Shown: positions 1 through 12,302 of the stretch, piece by piece
Numbering within the stretch: the stretch's first letter is position 1
Layout: every line of letters begins with the position of its first letter
From: Macquaria australasica
Taxonomy: Eukaryota; Chordata; Actinopteri; Centrarchiformes; Percichthyidae
Length of the DNA stretch: 64,000 nucleotides
Direction: 5' to 3'
Assembly: GCA_005408345.1 (NCBI GenBank)
Contig: SEMN01000145.1
Span: 496,001 to 560,000 of the forward strand
Notes under the pieces: generated by a model
The model's input: only the letters and a program-made list of their open reading frames with translations
What the model was told of the DNA's origin: nothing
Database searches by the model: none
Position numbers and translations under genes: made by a program

Positions 1-261
1 CCATGGTCTGCTGTCTGGTAATTATTACCCTGTACCAGTGTGTCTTTATTCAGTAGCTGACACTGCAGGTTTTCCCCACTACTGACTGCATCAGGTTTAG
101 CAAGAAGTTTAGGTAGTTTTGAAATAGCTTCTAACAAGTTTCATAGCACTGGGTGGGTACAATTAGCACATGTGTAATTTGCCATATGTTAATGGACTTA
201 ATTAGGGTAAGCATTTGGGAACCTTAAACAAATGAATGTTTGGATTTGTTACTTACAAAAT

Positions 262-352
262 GACTTAAATGATTAATCAATTATCAAAACAGCTGGCAAT
301 TAATTTTCTGTCAATCAACTAATCAATTAATTTACTAATCATTGCAGCTCTA
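262..352. repeat. Dispersed repeat fragment
   Basis: A GATTAATCAATTATC-type block ends in AATCATTGCAGCTCTAG. I associate this wording with teleost dispersed repeats; a related end occurs at 62570-62592. Non-coding. Confidence 0.4.
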
Positions 353-359
353 GACTTAA

Positions 360-480
360 TACTACTTTGTGTCGATTGGAAACTACACATCTGAGTGAAC
401 AAAAATGGCGTGGAGTTCCCCAAGGATCCATTCTCAGACCTCTAATGTTCAACATCTATGTTCCCACTGGCTAAAATTAT
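360..480 (+). mobile_element. L2-type LINE relic, reverse transcriptase GVPQGS region
   Basis: The translation gives FVSIGNYTSE, then a frameshift, then KWRGVPQGSIL and LMFNIY before a stop. This is the segment before the catalytic YADD box of an L2/CR1 LINE. The catalytic box does not follow. Confidence 0.7.
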
Positions 481-484
481 GGAT

Positions 485-1380
485 ACAAATTTAATAGCTT
501 AGCAATTGGCCCTTCGCTAAGCCCCGCCCCCTTCGTTAGAGTTGATACACCTGTCAAGCTTTCTATTCTAGCATGGCACATGTGCAGTTTACAATGACAA
601 CGGTGGCAGATTTCGAAATTCATAGTTATTTTTTGGAACAGTAGGTCCTTGACTTTAGACAGAGGCAGACAAATTTAGGCTTTTATCAGCTCTAGCTAGT
701 TTGCTAATTAGCATTAACTCCATGAGTTGGTTGAAAACTCTGTCGCTTGACTCATTTTGAAACCTGAACCCTGTAAAAGGATTTTAAATAATTATGCACT
801 TGATGGCTACGTACATGAATTCATGCTAAAAGACTGAGGCTAAAGCTACATGTCCCAGGCAAAAAGTCAGCATCCTCACCACTTGATGATCCATGTAGAA
901 GACATGGAAATAAAGTACTAGTCGCATTGTTTAAGTATTGCACTAGTATTACAATAAAGTATTACTTAAAAAAAGTAAGATTGGTCTGTTTTATATAACA
1001 TAACTCTGATGGGATGCTTACTAACGTGGATGCTCACACAAAGGTTAAATGATTGAAAATATTTTAAACAGTAGGTTTCACAAATACAAAAGACATGTCT
1101 TTTAGGATGAGGAACCCATGTGTTATAAACAAACACTAACACTATCTCAGATACGTCTGGCCGGGTTTGCTGGACTGTGGTCAGCCAGTAAAGAGCAGGA
1201 CAGAGATGCTAACGTTAGCCTAAAATCTGATAAAGGAGCATTCAGAACTGGCTCCTTGGATGTTCCAATCCTGAACGGGGCTTTTTCTAATGTAACCTGT
1301 ATCCTCACAAAATCATTTACATAATGATATGTGACTATGGTTCCATACATTTTCTGCGTAATCGCACTGAACAGATCTGT
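485..1380. other. Segment separating two LINE relic pieces
   Basis: Begins near TTAGCAATTGGCCCTTCGCT then AAGCCCCGCCCCC, a wording I link with teleost DNA-transposon relics. No protein domain, no confirmed terminal inverted repeats. It replaces the catalytic part of the LINE. Confidence 0.4.
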
Positions 1381-1385
1381 GAAGG

Positions 1386-1532
1386 ATGTGCCAAAATTTC
1401 CTCCAGTTAAACAAAGATAAAACAGAAATGATTGTTTTTGGTGCCAAAGAAGAACGTTTAAAAGTCAGCGCTCACCTTGAATCCCTAATATTAAAGACCA
1501 CAAACCAAGCCAAGAATGTAGTTAAGGACTAA
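1386..1532 (+). mobile_element. L2-type LINE relic, QNFLQLNKDKTE region
   Basis: A 48-codon open stretch reads MCQNFLQLNKDKTEMIVFGA, then KEERLKVSAHLESL and TTNQAKN. This is the part just after the YADD box in L2 LINEs and probably belongs to the same copy as 360-480. Confidence 0.75.
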
Positions 1533-2792
1533 ATATTAACATTATTATTATTAGTATTATTTACAATTACAAAATCAGCCTATGATCAAGAATTAAAGGA
1601 CTTATGTCTAAGCAAGACTTAGGCTTGACAATGTTCTCTTTAAGCCGACCATACAGCTGCAGCTTAACCTATCCCCAGGGACAGAACTAAACATAGAGAA
1701 GCAGCAGTTTTCAGTTTGTATGCACCACATATCCATCCTATCAGAGGTGGAGAATAAGAAATGAAATATAAATAATCCTAAAAAAAAAAACGACAACATA
1801 CTGGTGTAACTCCTTTTAGATTTTTCAATGTTATTCCAGTCAATACGAAATACACAAACTAAATATGTGTATCCAATATAGATCCTGCTGTACATATATC
1901 ATGTTTACTGTATCTGCTGTTTCCTGAGTTCATGAATATGATAAAGGAATAGATGGATGGCCATTTCCACTGACCTCTCAGATTGCTGCAGGTCAGATGA
2001 TAAAACAGGCTTAATTAGATGCTGTTTTTAAATAGATCACAAATCAGAACCAAAACCAGAGCCATTAATCTAGACTGACACCCCCCCTTGAAAGGTGCTG
2101 TTTTTTCTGAGTATCTGTTTATTGCAAGAAATAAAAGAAATCCTACAGAAAAATGAAAACTCAAGAGGCGAACACATTCAGATTAAGCTTGAAGCTCATG
2201 TAAGAGCATCATGGGCTGAGCTTTTGAAGAAAGGGGCTAAAAGACATCTGTCAGACAGAGAGATGCTGCTCTCTGCACTCACTTCTTCACTGAACACTAC
2301 AGAACATCCTGTAAAGTCATTTATTATATAGGTTTTAAAAGGTTGTTTTTAAGTGACATTTCCTTGAAACAAGTGGAGTGATTATTTTCCCTTGTGTTTG
2401 GGTTGGGGTTAGGGAAACTCCCAAAAGATGTAGCCTGTGGATACCATAAGAATGATCTAAGATAGCAAACAAAATCCCAGAAATTATTCGTCATTGTCCT
2501 CCACACCAACTCCATCAAAGCCCTTATTACATGTCAGAATTAGATGCTAATTTAGTTACAGCTCAAAATGATTGCATCAGACCCTGAGTGGTGGCTGTTT
2601 GTGGTTAATGATGTTGGTAACAGTAACCATTTGCCTGCTACTGTTAGGTAGTGTGCTCCTTTATGCCACAGCTTGTACAATTAAGTAGGAGATACTGGGG
2701 ATGTAATTGTAACAAAAAAGTATCTGATGCCTATTATAACCAAATATGGTCAATTCAGGTTAGTCTTTTTATTCCACACATTCTTCTTCTTT
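1533..2792. other. Spacer, no gene recognised
   Basis: AT-rich. An open frame at 2095-2331 (with KEILQKNENSRGEHI and KKGAKRHLSDREML) looks somewhat protein-like, but matches no family I know and lacks convincing splice sites on both sides. Confidence 0.5.
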
Positions 2793-3035
2793 GTCAAAAC
2801 CTGGTGCCTACATTACCCATAATGCAACGTGACCACTGATAGTTCGGTTGGATATTTGGGTGTGTTATGCTATTAGCGGCTAATGTAGCCTCGAGCTGCT
2901 AGCCTAAAGTATAGATGAGCAGCGGGTTACAGAGGTCTGGTAAGCTCACTTCTTTCTAACTCCACACCAACAGACTGTTTTCAGTTTCTAACTTGCAGTC
3001 TTCAGCCCCAACTGATGCTGACTCAAGTGACATCA
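2793..3035 (+). repeat. Repeat D, copy 1, interrupted by a LINE tail
   Basis: Matches the reverse complement of 36535-36785, including GTGCCTACATTACCCATAAT and CCACACCAACAGACTG. It ends after GACTCAAGTGACATCACAC, where LINE sequence of the opposite strand begins. The THAP fragment of the other copy is absent here. Confidence 0.65.
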
Positions 3036-3566
3036 CACATTTTTATTTATTAGTTTATTTCTCAGGGACAATGCAAGAAAACATTGCAACAAGTTACCAA
3101 AAACATGTTACCGATGTATTGCATATAGGATTTCTAGCCAAGGCTAATTTGCGACCCCTGTCCCTGGTTAGGCTTTTCTGCTTAAAAAGGTAATAAAATA
3201 TCATCATTAGTAAAAATACATTAGTTAAATTGAGCACATAATAAATAGTGACATTCTCATACATGTGACATGATCATATAAAATTACAATATTTACACCA
3301 CATTATAATCATTATACTTGTGTAGCTAGAGATCCGTGATCGCAGGTTTGGTTTTGTTTCAGCCAGTGTTTCACCATTTCATTAAACCTTTTCAGATCAG
3401 TTTGTGTTTTTATTTCTGTTGGTAGAGTGTTCCAAAAATGTATTCCTTTTACTGAAAGAGATGACTGACCAAAGGAAGTTTTGCGTACTGCCCGAAACAC
3501 ACTTTGATGTGGAGAAAATGGAGTAAAATTGGTGGAGTTCCCCTTTAACAGACCGAAAACTAGCAA
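3036..3566 (-). mobile_element. LINE 3' end with C-terminal reverse transcriptase residues
   Basis: On the minus strand, codons from 3566 to 3312 read FGQSSLSVKGIHFWNTLPTE, IKTQTDLKRFNEMVKHWLKQ and NQTCDH, the C-terminus of many teleost LINEs. A non-coding tail ends with GTCCCTGAGAAATAAAC and AATAAATAAAAA at about 3040. Severely 5'-truncated. Confidence 0.75.
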
Positions 3567-4602
3567 GTCACAGCATGTTAGTCATTGTACAATTTATCTT
3601 AGCAAGATTTACAGAAAATATGTGGCAACTAAGACAGAGACCACTGTATCCATCATAATAGGACATTTCGGTCATCTGTCACAAACACTTTTGTTCTGTT
3701 TGTGTTTCATCATAAAAATTGCTACATGTGCATGTGTTCAATAATCAGATTATGGACAATAATCACAGAATGGCGTTACATTACTCTGATCAATAAGTTT
3801 ACATAATTCTGCTGGTTTTCAAGTCTCATTCCACTCAGTTTCCACCAGGATCCAACCACAAACCCAATTTTTTGGTGATGATACAGTTTACACAGGTGGT
3901 AGTTTTTGTGCAAATAATGCAATAAACTTTGTGCCACTCTGTTTCAATAGCTTCAACACAGTGGAACATAAACTGAACTAAATAAAATAGTAGTTTGTGG
4001 AGGGAGAATGTGTTTAAAGTAACTTCCTCAAGCAGTAATTATTGATTTTGGACACTTGGCGGCAGCACAAGCTGTAAACACACCTTATAAATATGCTATA
4101 ACATTGTGCTAACATTGGGTATTTACACATCCAGCAGACACGGAACAACACTAGCATTCATTTGGTTGTGTTTGTGTCCACCTGATGAATGTAAGTCCAA
4201 TATTCAATCTCCTTTTAGCTCTGTTTTGGTCTCCACCAACATTTGACAATACGTGAGTAAATTTATTTTTCATTTTTTAAACACTTGTTCTTTACTCAAA
4301 TTAATATTAAACTTAAAAACTTAAACCTGTAGCAGACACATTCTCGGGACTCAGAACTGGTCGAAGCATGTTGTCAGTTCTCCAGGAGGTCTGATGAGAT
4401 TTTTTGTTCTTTTTACAAGGCCAGAGACACAAAACAGAAAGAAGTAGAAAAGAACCGTCTGATCAAATGGCCAATTGTGTTTTTTTGGGAAACGAACACC
4501 TCCCTAAAAGCCGCCTCCTTCTGTGACGAACACAAGTGCTGGCTTTGTCCCCTGGAGGCTGCTGACCGTCCCTGGAAACACAGACTGCTATTCAGACTGC
4601 TT
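3567..4602. other. Spacer, nothing recognised
   Basis: AT-rich non-coding sequence. The only long frames at its right end overlap CA repeats and low-complexity sequence. Confidence 0.5.
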
Positions 4603-4745
4603 ACACACACACACACACACACACATATACAAAACAAGAAAAGCCTCCAGTTCACACCTGATTCAATGCTGCGTACTGCTCTGCACTTCACATGTCCTGC
4701 TTGTCCTCATGCACACACAGACACACACACACACAGGCACACACA
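4603..4745. repeat. Two CA microsatellites
   Basis: (AC)n at 4603-4625 and a compound (AC)n at 4711-4745. They generate spurious frames rich in THTHTH or VCVCVC. Confidence 0.9.
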
Positions 4746-5249
4746 GTGACTTTATATAAGACCCCAGGAGCCCCAGTGTAGGCTTGCCACCAATGTGACA
4801 CATGCCCACAGGCCAGCGCCTGGAGGGCTGTCTAAATAGTCTCCATGAGCCCACACCAGCGCAAATATGCTGTGAGCGCCTTCAGATTCAGATCAGAGAG
4901 TGAGTCAGTGAGTGGCTGAGGAGAACAGCAGGCAGTGAATGAGGCTCAGAGGAACAGGGCCACTGTTGGAAATTTAGTTGAGGTTAGATGAGAGGCACGT
5001 TTTTCTCCCTCTCCATGGTGTTAACCGGGATTGATTATACTCTACTGAACTGTGGGGGAACTCCACGGACATAGGTGCACATTGTGAGTTCAAGTCAAAC
5101 TGAAACCTACTGAGTAACATTCCCTCTTTCTTGTCACTCTTCACTGCGTACCATCTGTTTAAAGAGATTCTCTGAAGTTCCAACGCACGTGTTTATAAAA
5201 GGAAGTTAAGTATGAAACTTGAATGAAGAGGGATGTCATATGTCACGAT

Positions 5250-5860
5250 TTAGAACGTGTTAACAGGGCAGTCTTTAGCCCTATTCGAACAGGACTCATC
5301 ATCTTCATCAAGGATTCATCTTCTGAGGACCTTGAATATCTGTACCAAATATAATGAAATCCATCCAAGAGTTGTCAAGATATTTCACTCCAAACCAAAA
5401 ATGTCAACCTCACAAACTAAATTTGTGGATGTACTCTCTGGGGAACATGACTGTGCTCAGTGAGTGACAAATTTGGCCATTTGATTTTCACACTTCTTGT
5501 GTACACATGGAGGTGCTTTGGTGGTGCTACTAAAAAGGTCAGTAGCGTTGACCAAACACATTAGGATTCAGCCTAGGGACCACAAATATCCACAGCAAAT
5601 TTCCAGCCCTTAGATTTTGAGAAAGGTCATCACTGAAAAAAATATTGGTCAGGTCCAAAATTTGACATGATGGTGAGACAAAAAGAATGGTCAGGAGCTC
5701 ACCAAGAAAGGTAGGATTTATTCTCTGGGGATCATGAACAAACCAAATCTCATGGCAATCTGGGCAGTAGTTGTAGATTATCTTGCTCTGGACCAAAGTG
5801 TTGGATGGATGGACAGGCTGACCAATCAACTTGATGGTCAAAAAATAACAGTCACTGAAA
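5250..5860. repeat. Dispersed repeat with CATCCTGAGGGGA/CTCTGGGGAACATGA blocks
   Basis: Contains CTCTGGGGAACATGA (5439) and CTCTGGGGATCATGAAC (5722), then CAATCTGGGCAGTAGTTGTAG. Related wording recurs at 6960-7200 and 48650-48735. Probably a fragmented non-autonomous element. Boundaries are not resolved. Confidence 0.5.
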
Positions 5861-6639
5861 TGTTCCAGAAATCCAATTCATTTCCATGTTGAAAAGAACA
5901 AAGTGAGACAACAGGAAAAAAATATGATTTAGATGGTATTTGTCTGTGTGATGGTTTTTCCCTGCTTAATTCAGCTGTCCTCAGGCCTCCATCACAGCTC
6001 ATGGTTGGTTTGTCATCAGCTTATGTGTCCGCAGGACAAGCATGTAATGGGATTTGTGGGGATAAAGTGATGGGAAGAGGAGAAAGAGACATAATGTTGG
6101 CTAATGAAAGGACCTGATGAACTACAGTAACAGAGAATGAGATATCAAAGCTGCAAAATCAACAAAGAGAATGTGTGAGGTGAGGAAGGGAGGAGGATAT
6201 AAACTATAATTCAAAGATATAATGAGATAACACAGAGGAGAAAGAGTCAGGTCAGCAAGTGCAGACTCACAGATCGTCAGCTTTGGATTTACTAAGCACC
6301 AGCTTGACACAGCAAACTGAGCTTGGTACATCTGTGTACTGCCAGCTGAGCGACACATCTGTGTGGCATGATACCTGCCAGATTGCCAGTAATCCACCAA
6401 CCCCCCCATACTCCACAGCCATACACAGCACACTGCAGAAAGACGGACTGTCCACTGATTACTGAGTAATTACAGATAAGGCCAGAAACCAAACAGACAC
6501 TTTAGAGTTTAGGCTCAGATGTAAATGATACAATCATTTTCCATAGTTCAAAGTCAAGGCAAAATGCAAAAGCAACTTTTTGTCTTGAGAAACAGTGCAA
6601 ACAGGTGATACTTGCAAGTTCTCATCAATGACATAAACA

Positions 6640-7230
6640 TGCTTGTGATGCAAAATAGCACAGTAGAAAACAAGGCTCAGAATCTACAGCCATGCTAGCA
6701 GCTCTGTGAGGTTGTATTTAGCTAAATGCTAAAGCCACCATACTAACATGCTTGCAGTAATAATGCTAACATGCTTATGTTTAGTAAGTAATGGTTACCT
6801 GGGTCGCCATCTTAATTTAGCATCTTAGCATGCATTTGCTAATTAGCAGTAACCCCAAAGTACAGCTGAGGCTGGTGGGAATGTTACTAGTTTTGTAGGT
6901 ATTTGGTCATAAATCAACAAACTGAGATGTTGACTTGATGATGGCGCTAGATGAAAAGTCAGAGGATCACCAAAGTTATTACAATTCACCCTGAGGGGAA
7001 CATGAATGTGTGTACCAAATAGTTGTCAAATCATTTAACTCAAAAGCAAAACTGTACCACCGCGTGGTGGCGCTATAGAGAAAAGTCAATGGGACAAATG
7101 TCTAACTATGAAAGCTTGTACCAAATTTAGTTTGAAACCATTCACTTGATGTAGAGATATTTTAGTTTGGACCAAAGTGGTGAACCAACCAACAAACCAA
7201 CCAACACTGATGATCATCAGCACTGGTTCA
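6640..7230. repeat. Dispersed repeat E (AGCATGCTAGCAGCTCTGTGAGG type)
   Basis: Contains CCATGCTAGCAGCTCTGTGA, CACCCTGAGGGGAACATGAA, GTGTGTACCAAATAG and GTGGTGGCGCTATAG, a block order common in teleost genomes. A partial copy with CCATGCTAGCAGCTCTGAATC lies at about 48329. No coding potential. Confidence 0.6.
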
Positions 7231-7716
7231 GACAAATAAGGTAACCGTTCACTGCCATGTCACTGCCAGTGTAAAATGACTGGATGTAAACCCAAACATG
7301 GCTTAACTAATTAAATGACAAGAAGCTGTTACTAGTATAGTACAAGTAAACTAAGTAAATATGCACAAAAATAACATTTTATGGAATTACGAGTGCAAAG
7401 ATTGGTTGTATTTAAGAATGCCTTCTACTTTTCACATTGTCTGTTATACAAGGTTATGATTTTACCAGAGAAAAGACTATTATAAATAAATCTGACATCA
7501 CATTTTGTCATTTCATCAGTCATTTTTTGTCACTGATTGCCTAAGCCCATAAGCAATCACACTGAAGTTTCATCGCAACTCACATCATATATCAATGCTT
7601 TGCAGATATGGTTAAAAAAGGCATATAACCAACTGCACTTGCAGCATAGCCTGGTTCTAAACATCTAAATTGCCACCCATGTCTCCAGGTTTGTTCAGTG
7701 ATTCAAATAGGTCTGA

Positions 7717-8116
7717 TGCTGTGCTCACTGACGGATGTTTCCCCTGGTTGGAGAAACAATCAACCAGTCAGAGCTTTGTAGGTGGGATTAAGAATGGGAA
7801 TATCATCTCCCTACATAGCTAGCTACTGTAGCTACCTAAGTACATCCATGAAAAATAGTGACAAAAATGACACAAAAATGGCGCCTGAATGAGATTGACA
7901 CAGCTGTTTTCTCTGAGTCAACTGAGAGAAATAACAGCTCTTAAATCAGCATATTTCCTCGACTGCTGTGAAAAACATGAACTGTTCCTAGCAAAATCTA
8001 CAGTAGTTTCTGTGTCTGCTGAAAATCACATCAGTGGGACACATACGGCACTCACTACTGATTGGTTCGCTCTCCAGAGCTACGAACATGAGCACGATGT
8101 CCAGCTGAATGAATGT
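7717..8116 (+). repeat. Dispersed repeat B, copy 1
   Basis: Shares ordered blocks with 20343-20678: CACTGACGG, GGAGAAACAATC, CAGTCAGAGCTTT, GGCGGGATTA/GGTGGGATTA, CACTCACTACTGATTGGTT, GAACACGATGT and CTGAATGAATG. Same orientation in both. Non-coding. Confidence 0.7.
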
Positions 8117-8460
8117 CTATGTTCTTGTCTCTAGGTGGAGCAGGTTGGACTGAACTACAGGTCTGAAACTACTGCTGCTGTGGCTCTGCTATTGGATAAT
8201 ACTGGCTATGCCCTTGTTACATTGTCAGTCTTTTTAATGTGCACATTTAACATTAACAACATTCAAATTGGCTTGTATGGCCTGTCACATTTGCATCAAA
8301 ATGCTGTCATGGTCAAGGTTTTCCACTGCAATGGTTCAAAGTTGACAATTCTGACATTTGATTTGATTTTTAGGCTCCCTAAAAACCTTAACACATCCCA
8401 AAAATCCTCATCAGTTCAGCCATCCCTGAAAAAAAGAAAGCTGAGCTTCTCGGGCCCTCT

Positions 8461-8490
8461 ACCCCCCCCCCCCCCCACACACACACACTC
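8461..8490. repeat. Poly-C and CA low-complexity run
   Basis: A 15-base C run (8462-8476) followed by (AC)n. Confidence 0.9.
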
Positions 8491-8837
8491 TGATGCAGTG
8501 TATGTGTGGGATATTGACTGAAGTGAGTGGAGGGAGACCGGCTGAATAGCTGGGTTTGTTGGGGGCTGGTGGGCAGGATGATGAATGAGATTTTACAGAC
8601 ATCTGCTGATTTCATAGGTGGATGTGCCAAAAATGAAAAATATAATGATGAGTCATGAATAAAAGGCCCAATTCTTACATTTCTGTTGACCTAATACAGA
8701 TGTTGACTCACATTCAGTACATAATAGTTGAAAATATAAGCCTGTTTTACTGCTGTTTGATGACTGTTATTTGTGTGTACTGCATATCATTTTTTGTACT
8801 TTTTGTACTTAATGGAGGGAAACTAAAGACAAAATAG

Positions 8838-9130
8838 GTTTGTTATGCTCACCAGGGCAGATCTCAGGACTGTTTAACTCAGGTTGCCCCTCAGGTAAAT
8901 ACTGAACTTGGGATGACTGCCTTCCACTACTTTGCACCTCATGAATGGAGTGAATTACAGAGCTTGAATGTCTCATCCCACTGGCTGATATTAAACTTTT
9001 AACTTCAAAAGCTATCTGGTGATGTCTGTGACTGCATGCCCTTTGTGCTGTTTTGTTATGTCTGGCTATGTTCTTTGTATGTTATGTCTTTTTATTTGTC
9101 TGTTTATATATTTGTATTTGTATTGTATTT
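8838..9130 (+). mobile_element. LINE relic, C-terminal reverse transcriptase residues
   Basis: Reading on from 8855 gives GRSQDCLTQVAPQVNTELGM then TAFHYFAPHEWSELQSL, the typical C-terminal AFxxxAPxxWNxLQ motif of teleost LINEs, followed by a T-rich tail to about 9130. Only this end remains. Confidence 0.6.
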
Positions 9131-10366
9131 TTGTTCACATTATTATTAACACCTGCCAAGTCAGGTCTGCTGTGGAAAAGGCTGACTAACAGCTAGACAA
9201 CATCAGTAAGACAGCACAAAAAGAGCCGTGGACTTTGAACAACAACCTACATTACCTTTCTAGCTGCTGTCTCGTTTTCTACAAGCATGGACACCTGTCT
9301 TGTGTCCCACCTTAGCTTGTTGAACATTCACCAGCACTGTCTCGCGTTCTTCCGTACGCACAAATGCTATTTTAAGAGCATAAGTGCGCTCACACTGACA
9401 ATTATGGCAAAATGCAGTGCACCATAGATACCCACATGGTGTACTCATAACGGTCAAGAAGTTGAGTGTGCAACGCTGCACACGTCTCACCCTCAATGGT
9501 TGCCATCTTGGCTACGTAGCACAGGACAAAAACAAAATACTGTGAATAACAACATGTAAAGGAAAGAGAAAAAGAGTTAATCTGTAAAAGAATAATTAGA
9601 CTGTAAATCAAAAAAACTGTTATTCTATATTTTTGATGCACTATGACTATGCAGCATGCATTGAATTCTAGCGTTTATTATGAGACACAGAACTTGACAG
9701 AAAATTTAGGCTGAGAAATGAAACAAAAATGGTCTAAACATCCCTGAGAGAAGGGAATGGGAAGAGGCTATGGCTAACATTTGTTCTTTTCTTTGCAAAT
9801 AAACAACAAAGGGATTTATGGGAAATGTAGTCCAGATTACCAGTATTAATAATCTGTACTATGGTCACATTTGACTACAGCGTTTATGAAGGCATCATAG
9901 TTTTTTAACGCCTTTTAAGAATATTTCTTACATTCTAAATCTTCATGTTTCTATAAGGCCATTACCCAGTGTATTGCACCTCACATATTCCTAAGTGTCT
10001 ACTCTGCTAGGAAAATGCTTAGTCATGTCCTGCAAGGTGGAGGCAGAGACAGAGGCGGATGCTGGGCGTTGGGACTGCAGAGGAGGAAACGACGTACCCT
10101 CGAGCACTCAGGGCTACTGCTCCTGAGCCCAACCCATCCTCAGTTTAAATACTGTATGGTATTGTTCAAATACACACACACACAAATGGCTCCATTCTGT
10201 GTTTGCTGTGTAGTTTTAAGACGAATTGCTCTTCTCAACGTGATCATTTGTTTCAACGGGGATAAGAGGTGTGATAGAGAACTGGTGTGAATGTGGAGTC
10301 TCTGTTTCACTGCAGCAGTGTGAGATCTCAGTGACATCTCTTCAGATGATGAATCAGTGTCTGAGA

Positions 10367-10369
<3 letters not shown>
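9131..10369. other. Spacer, no gene recognised
   Basis: Mixed spacer. GGGATTTATGGGAAATGTAG at 9811-9830 resembles a ZNF143/THAP11-type promoter motif, but no exon could be attached. The stretch 10020-10140 is mildly GC-rich. Confidence 0.4.

Positions 10370-10402
<33 letters not shown>
10370..10402. repeat. CA microsatellite
   Basis: Pure (CA)n of about 16 units. Confidence 0.95.
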
Positions 10403-10405
<3 letters not shown>

Positions 10406-12302
10406 CCTCTGTTACCTCCCTACGTATTACCCTATATTGGTCTATTACCCATTTATTCCTCCTACTCCTTTCTATTATTTTCCTCTCCCTCGGCAAAATT
10501 CATTTTTGCTAAGAAATCAATATATATACAATATCCTTTTGTCTTTTTTCTGAAAATTGTAATTACCAAAAAGGAAAATACTGAAATTTAATTCATTTTT
10601 CTGAGGTGATAGCACCCCTATATTGGTGTTATCCAGTGGGCATGAATATATGGTACCAACTATTTCAGTACTAAAAATAGGTTGTCTTGTTACTTTTTCA
10701 ACAGTTTAACAGGCAGCTTTGAGCGCACTACTAACTATCTGTAACCTCAGAACTCCATACATTACAGATGGAATCAGAGTTACGTACAGAGTGCTGAGGT
10801 TACAGGACTACCCGTTGCTGTGAGTTTTGTCAGTCTGGTCATTTACACCACAACTGGACCCATGAAAGAAAGATGTTAGCTAGACACACCACGAGCAGCC
10901 AATGCACGAAAAGTACTGTCTACTGCGAATCAGTGCTAACATGAGCAAGCTAGGTGAACTAGCCTTCACTTTCCGAGCCCTTAGTTCTCAATCCACAGCA
11001 TAGGAAACATACAAATACGTGATGTGTAAATGGTTTTATACTCTCTAGAATAATGGAAACAAAAGCTGTATTATCATTATAAATGTACACACACATTGCA
11101 TCTTGGTTCAGGTAAGTACGACGCGTCCTTCGTCACGCCCCTATCACGTGACCCTTTCCCAAACAAAAACAAACATCAGCCTTGACCACCAGTGCTTAAT
11201 TCAACATTAATAACGAACAACACTTAAGCTCTCTTTTCATTCTTGACACAACTATGTGTGGCACTGTTCCTGTGTACAACTGAGTGCAACACTATGAATG
11301 TCTTCCAGGAGAGACTGTCTTATAATGTGCGCCGGTATCCCCATATCTAAACCATATCATGACTCTCTATGACGGCTGGCTTTTCACTCCACCTTCGAGT
11401 GTGGCCGTTCAGAAAAACATGTTTAGTTTCTGACGTGGTCAGACAACGCCTCTTACAAAGTAGTTCTGTTCAAGCAATAACCCGACCCTCTCTTTCAGAA
11501 TCACACCGCCAGCGTTGCCACAGTCTGATTTTTACTGTCACAATCTGACCTTGGCTAAGACAGAAAAAACAAGTGGCAGATGTCCTCCTCTACAGGGGCA
11601 GACCTGGTGGCAAACTATACCTTCACCCCCCTCTAACTGTCCAGTCTGTCATCACAGCCTCACACTCCACACTAGCAATGTTAATCACTCCGCTTTCACA
11701 CACCCGGAATGCTGAAGGCTGTGATGGCTACAAACAGGAACTCGCCTCTGTTTTAGGCCTGAGCTTCTGAGGTGAAACGAAGGGAAGAAGCTCATTTGTT
11801 CTTCATGGCAGCGTAGCCTAGAGGAAGTCATAGGCTTCCTGAGTGGCTCCTGAGTTCATAATGTGAATGTGTATGAAGGTTTAAAGCCCCTATCTGTAGG
11901 ACTTGTATGTGATGATAGCATTTCTCATTTTTTTCTGATAGGTGTATAAGTGTAGAAAAATGAGACAATCTTGTTGAAAATTGGTGTAGTCATTTGTGTT
12001 GCTTTCAGCCTATTCATCTCAGAATTGCAGAGACCAATCTGTGTCTTTTTTAAACTACCACTAGGGGGTGCCAAACTTAGGAATTCTCAAACCGACATAG
12101 TTAAACATGATTTAGGCAGCCAAGAATGATAATAATGATTATACTAGCTGACCAAGTAAGTCTCTACTCATGTTAGACATGTCATTATTCCCTTGAAAAA
12201 TAAGAAGTGATGCAGCATCCAACTAAAGGTATGAATCTATGAGTATCTATGAAGATAACCCTTGAGACACAAAAAAGCCAATAAAATCAAATACACACGG
12301 AG
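10403..12302. other. Spacer, no gene recognised
   Basis: Short frames only. A CpG-bearing patch near 11118-11155 (ACGACGCGTCC then ATCACGTGACC) could be regulatory. 11880-12075 reads like a non-coding dispersed repeat ending CCACTAGGGGGTGCC. Confidence 0.4.

Noticed and set aside
2095..2331. 78-codon frame with KEILQKNENSRGEHI
   Set aside because: Looks protein-like in composition, but no family is recognised and there is no good donor; it may be a repeat relic.
4413..4854. Several open frames on both strands over 4.4-4.9 kb
   Set aside because: They are driven by CA repeats (THTHTH/VCVCVC) with no domain or splice support.
9811..9830. ZNF143-like motif as a promoter
   Set aside because: No exon, CpG enrichment or splice donor nearby; such motifs also occur within dispersed repeats.
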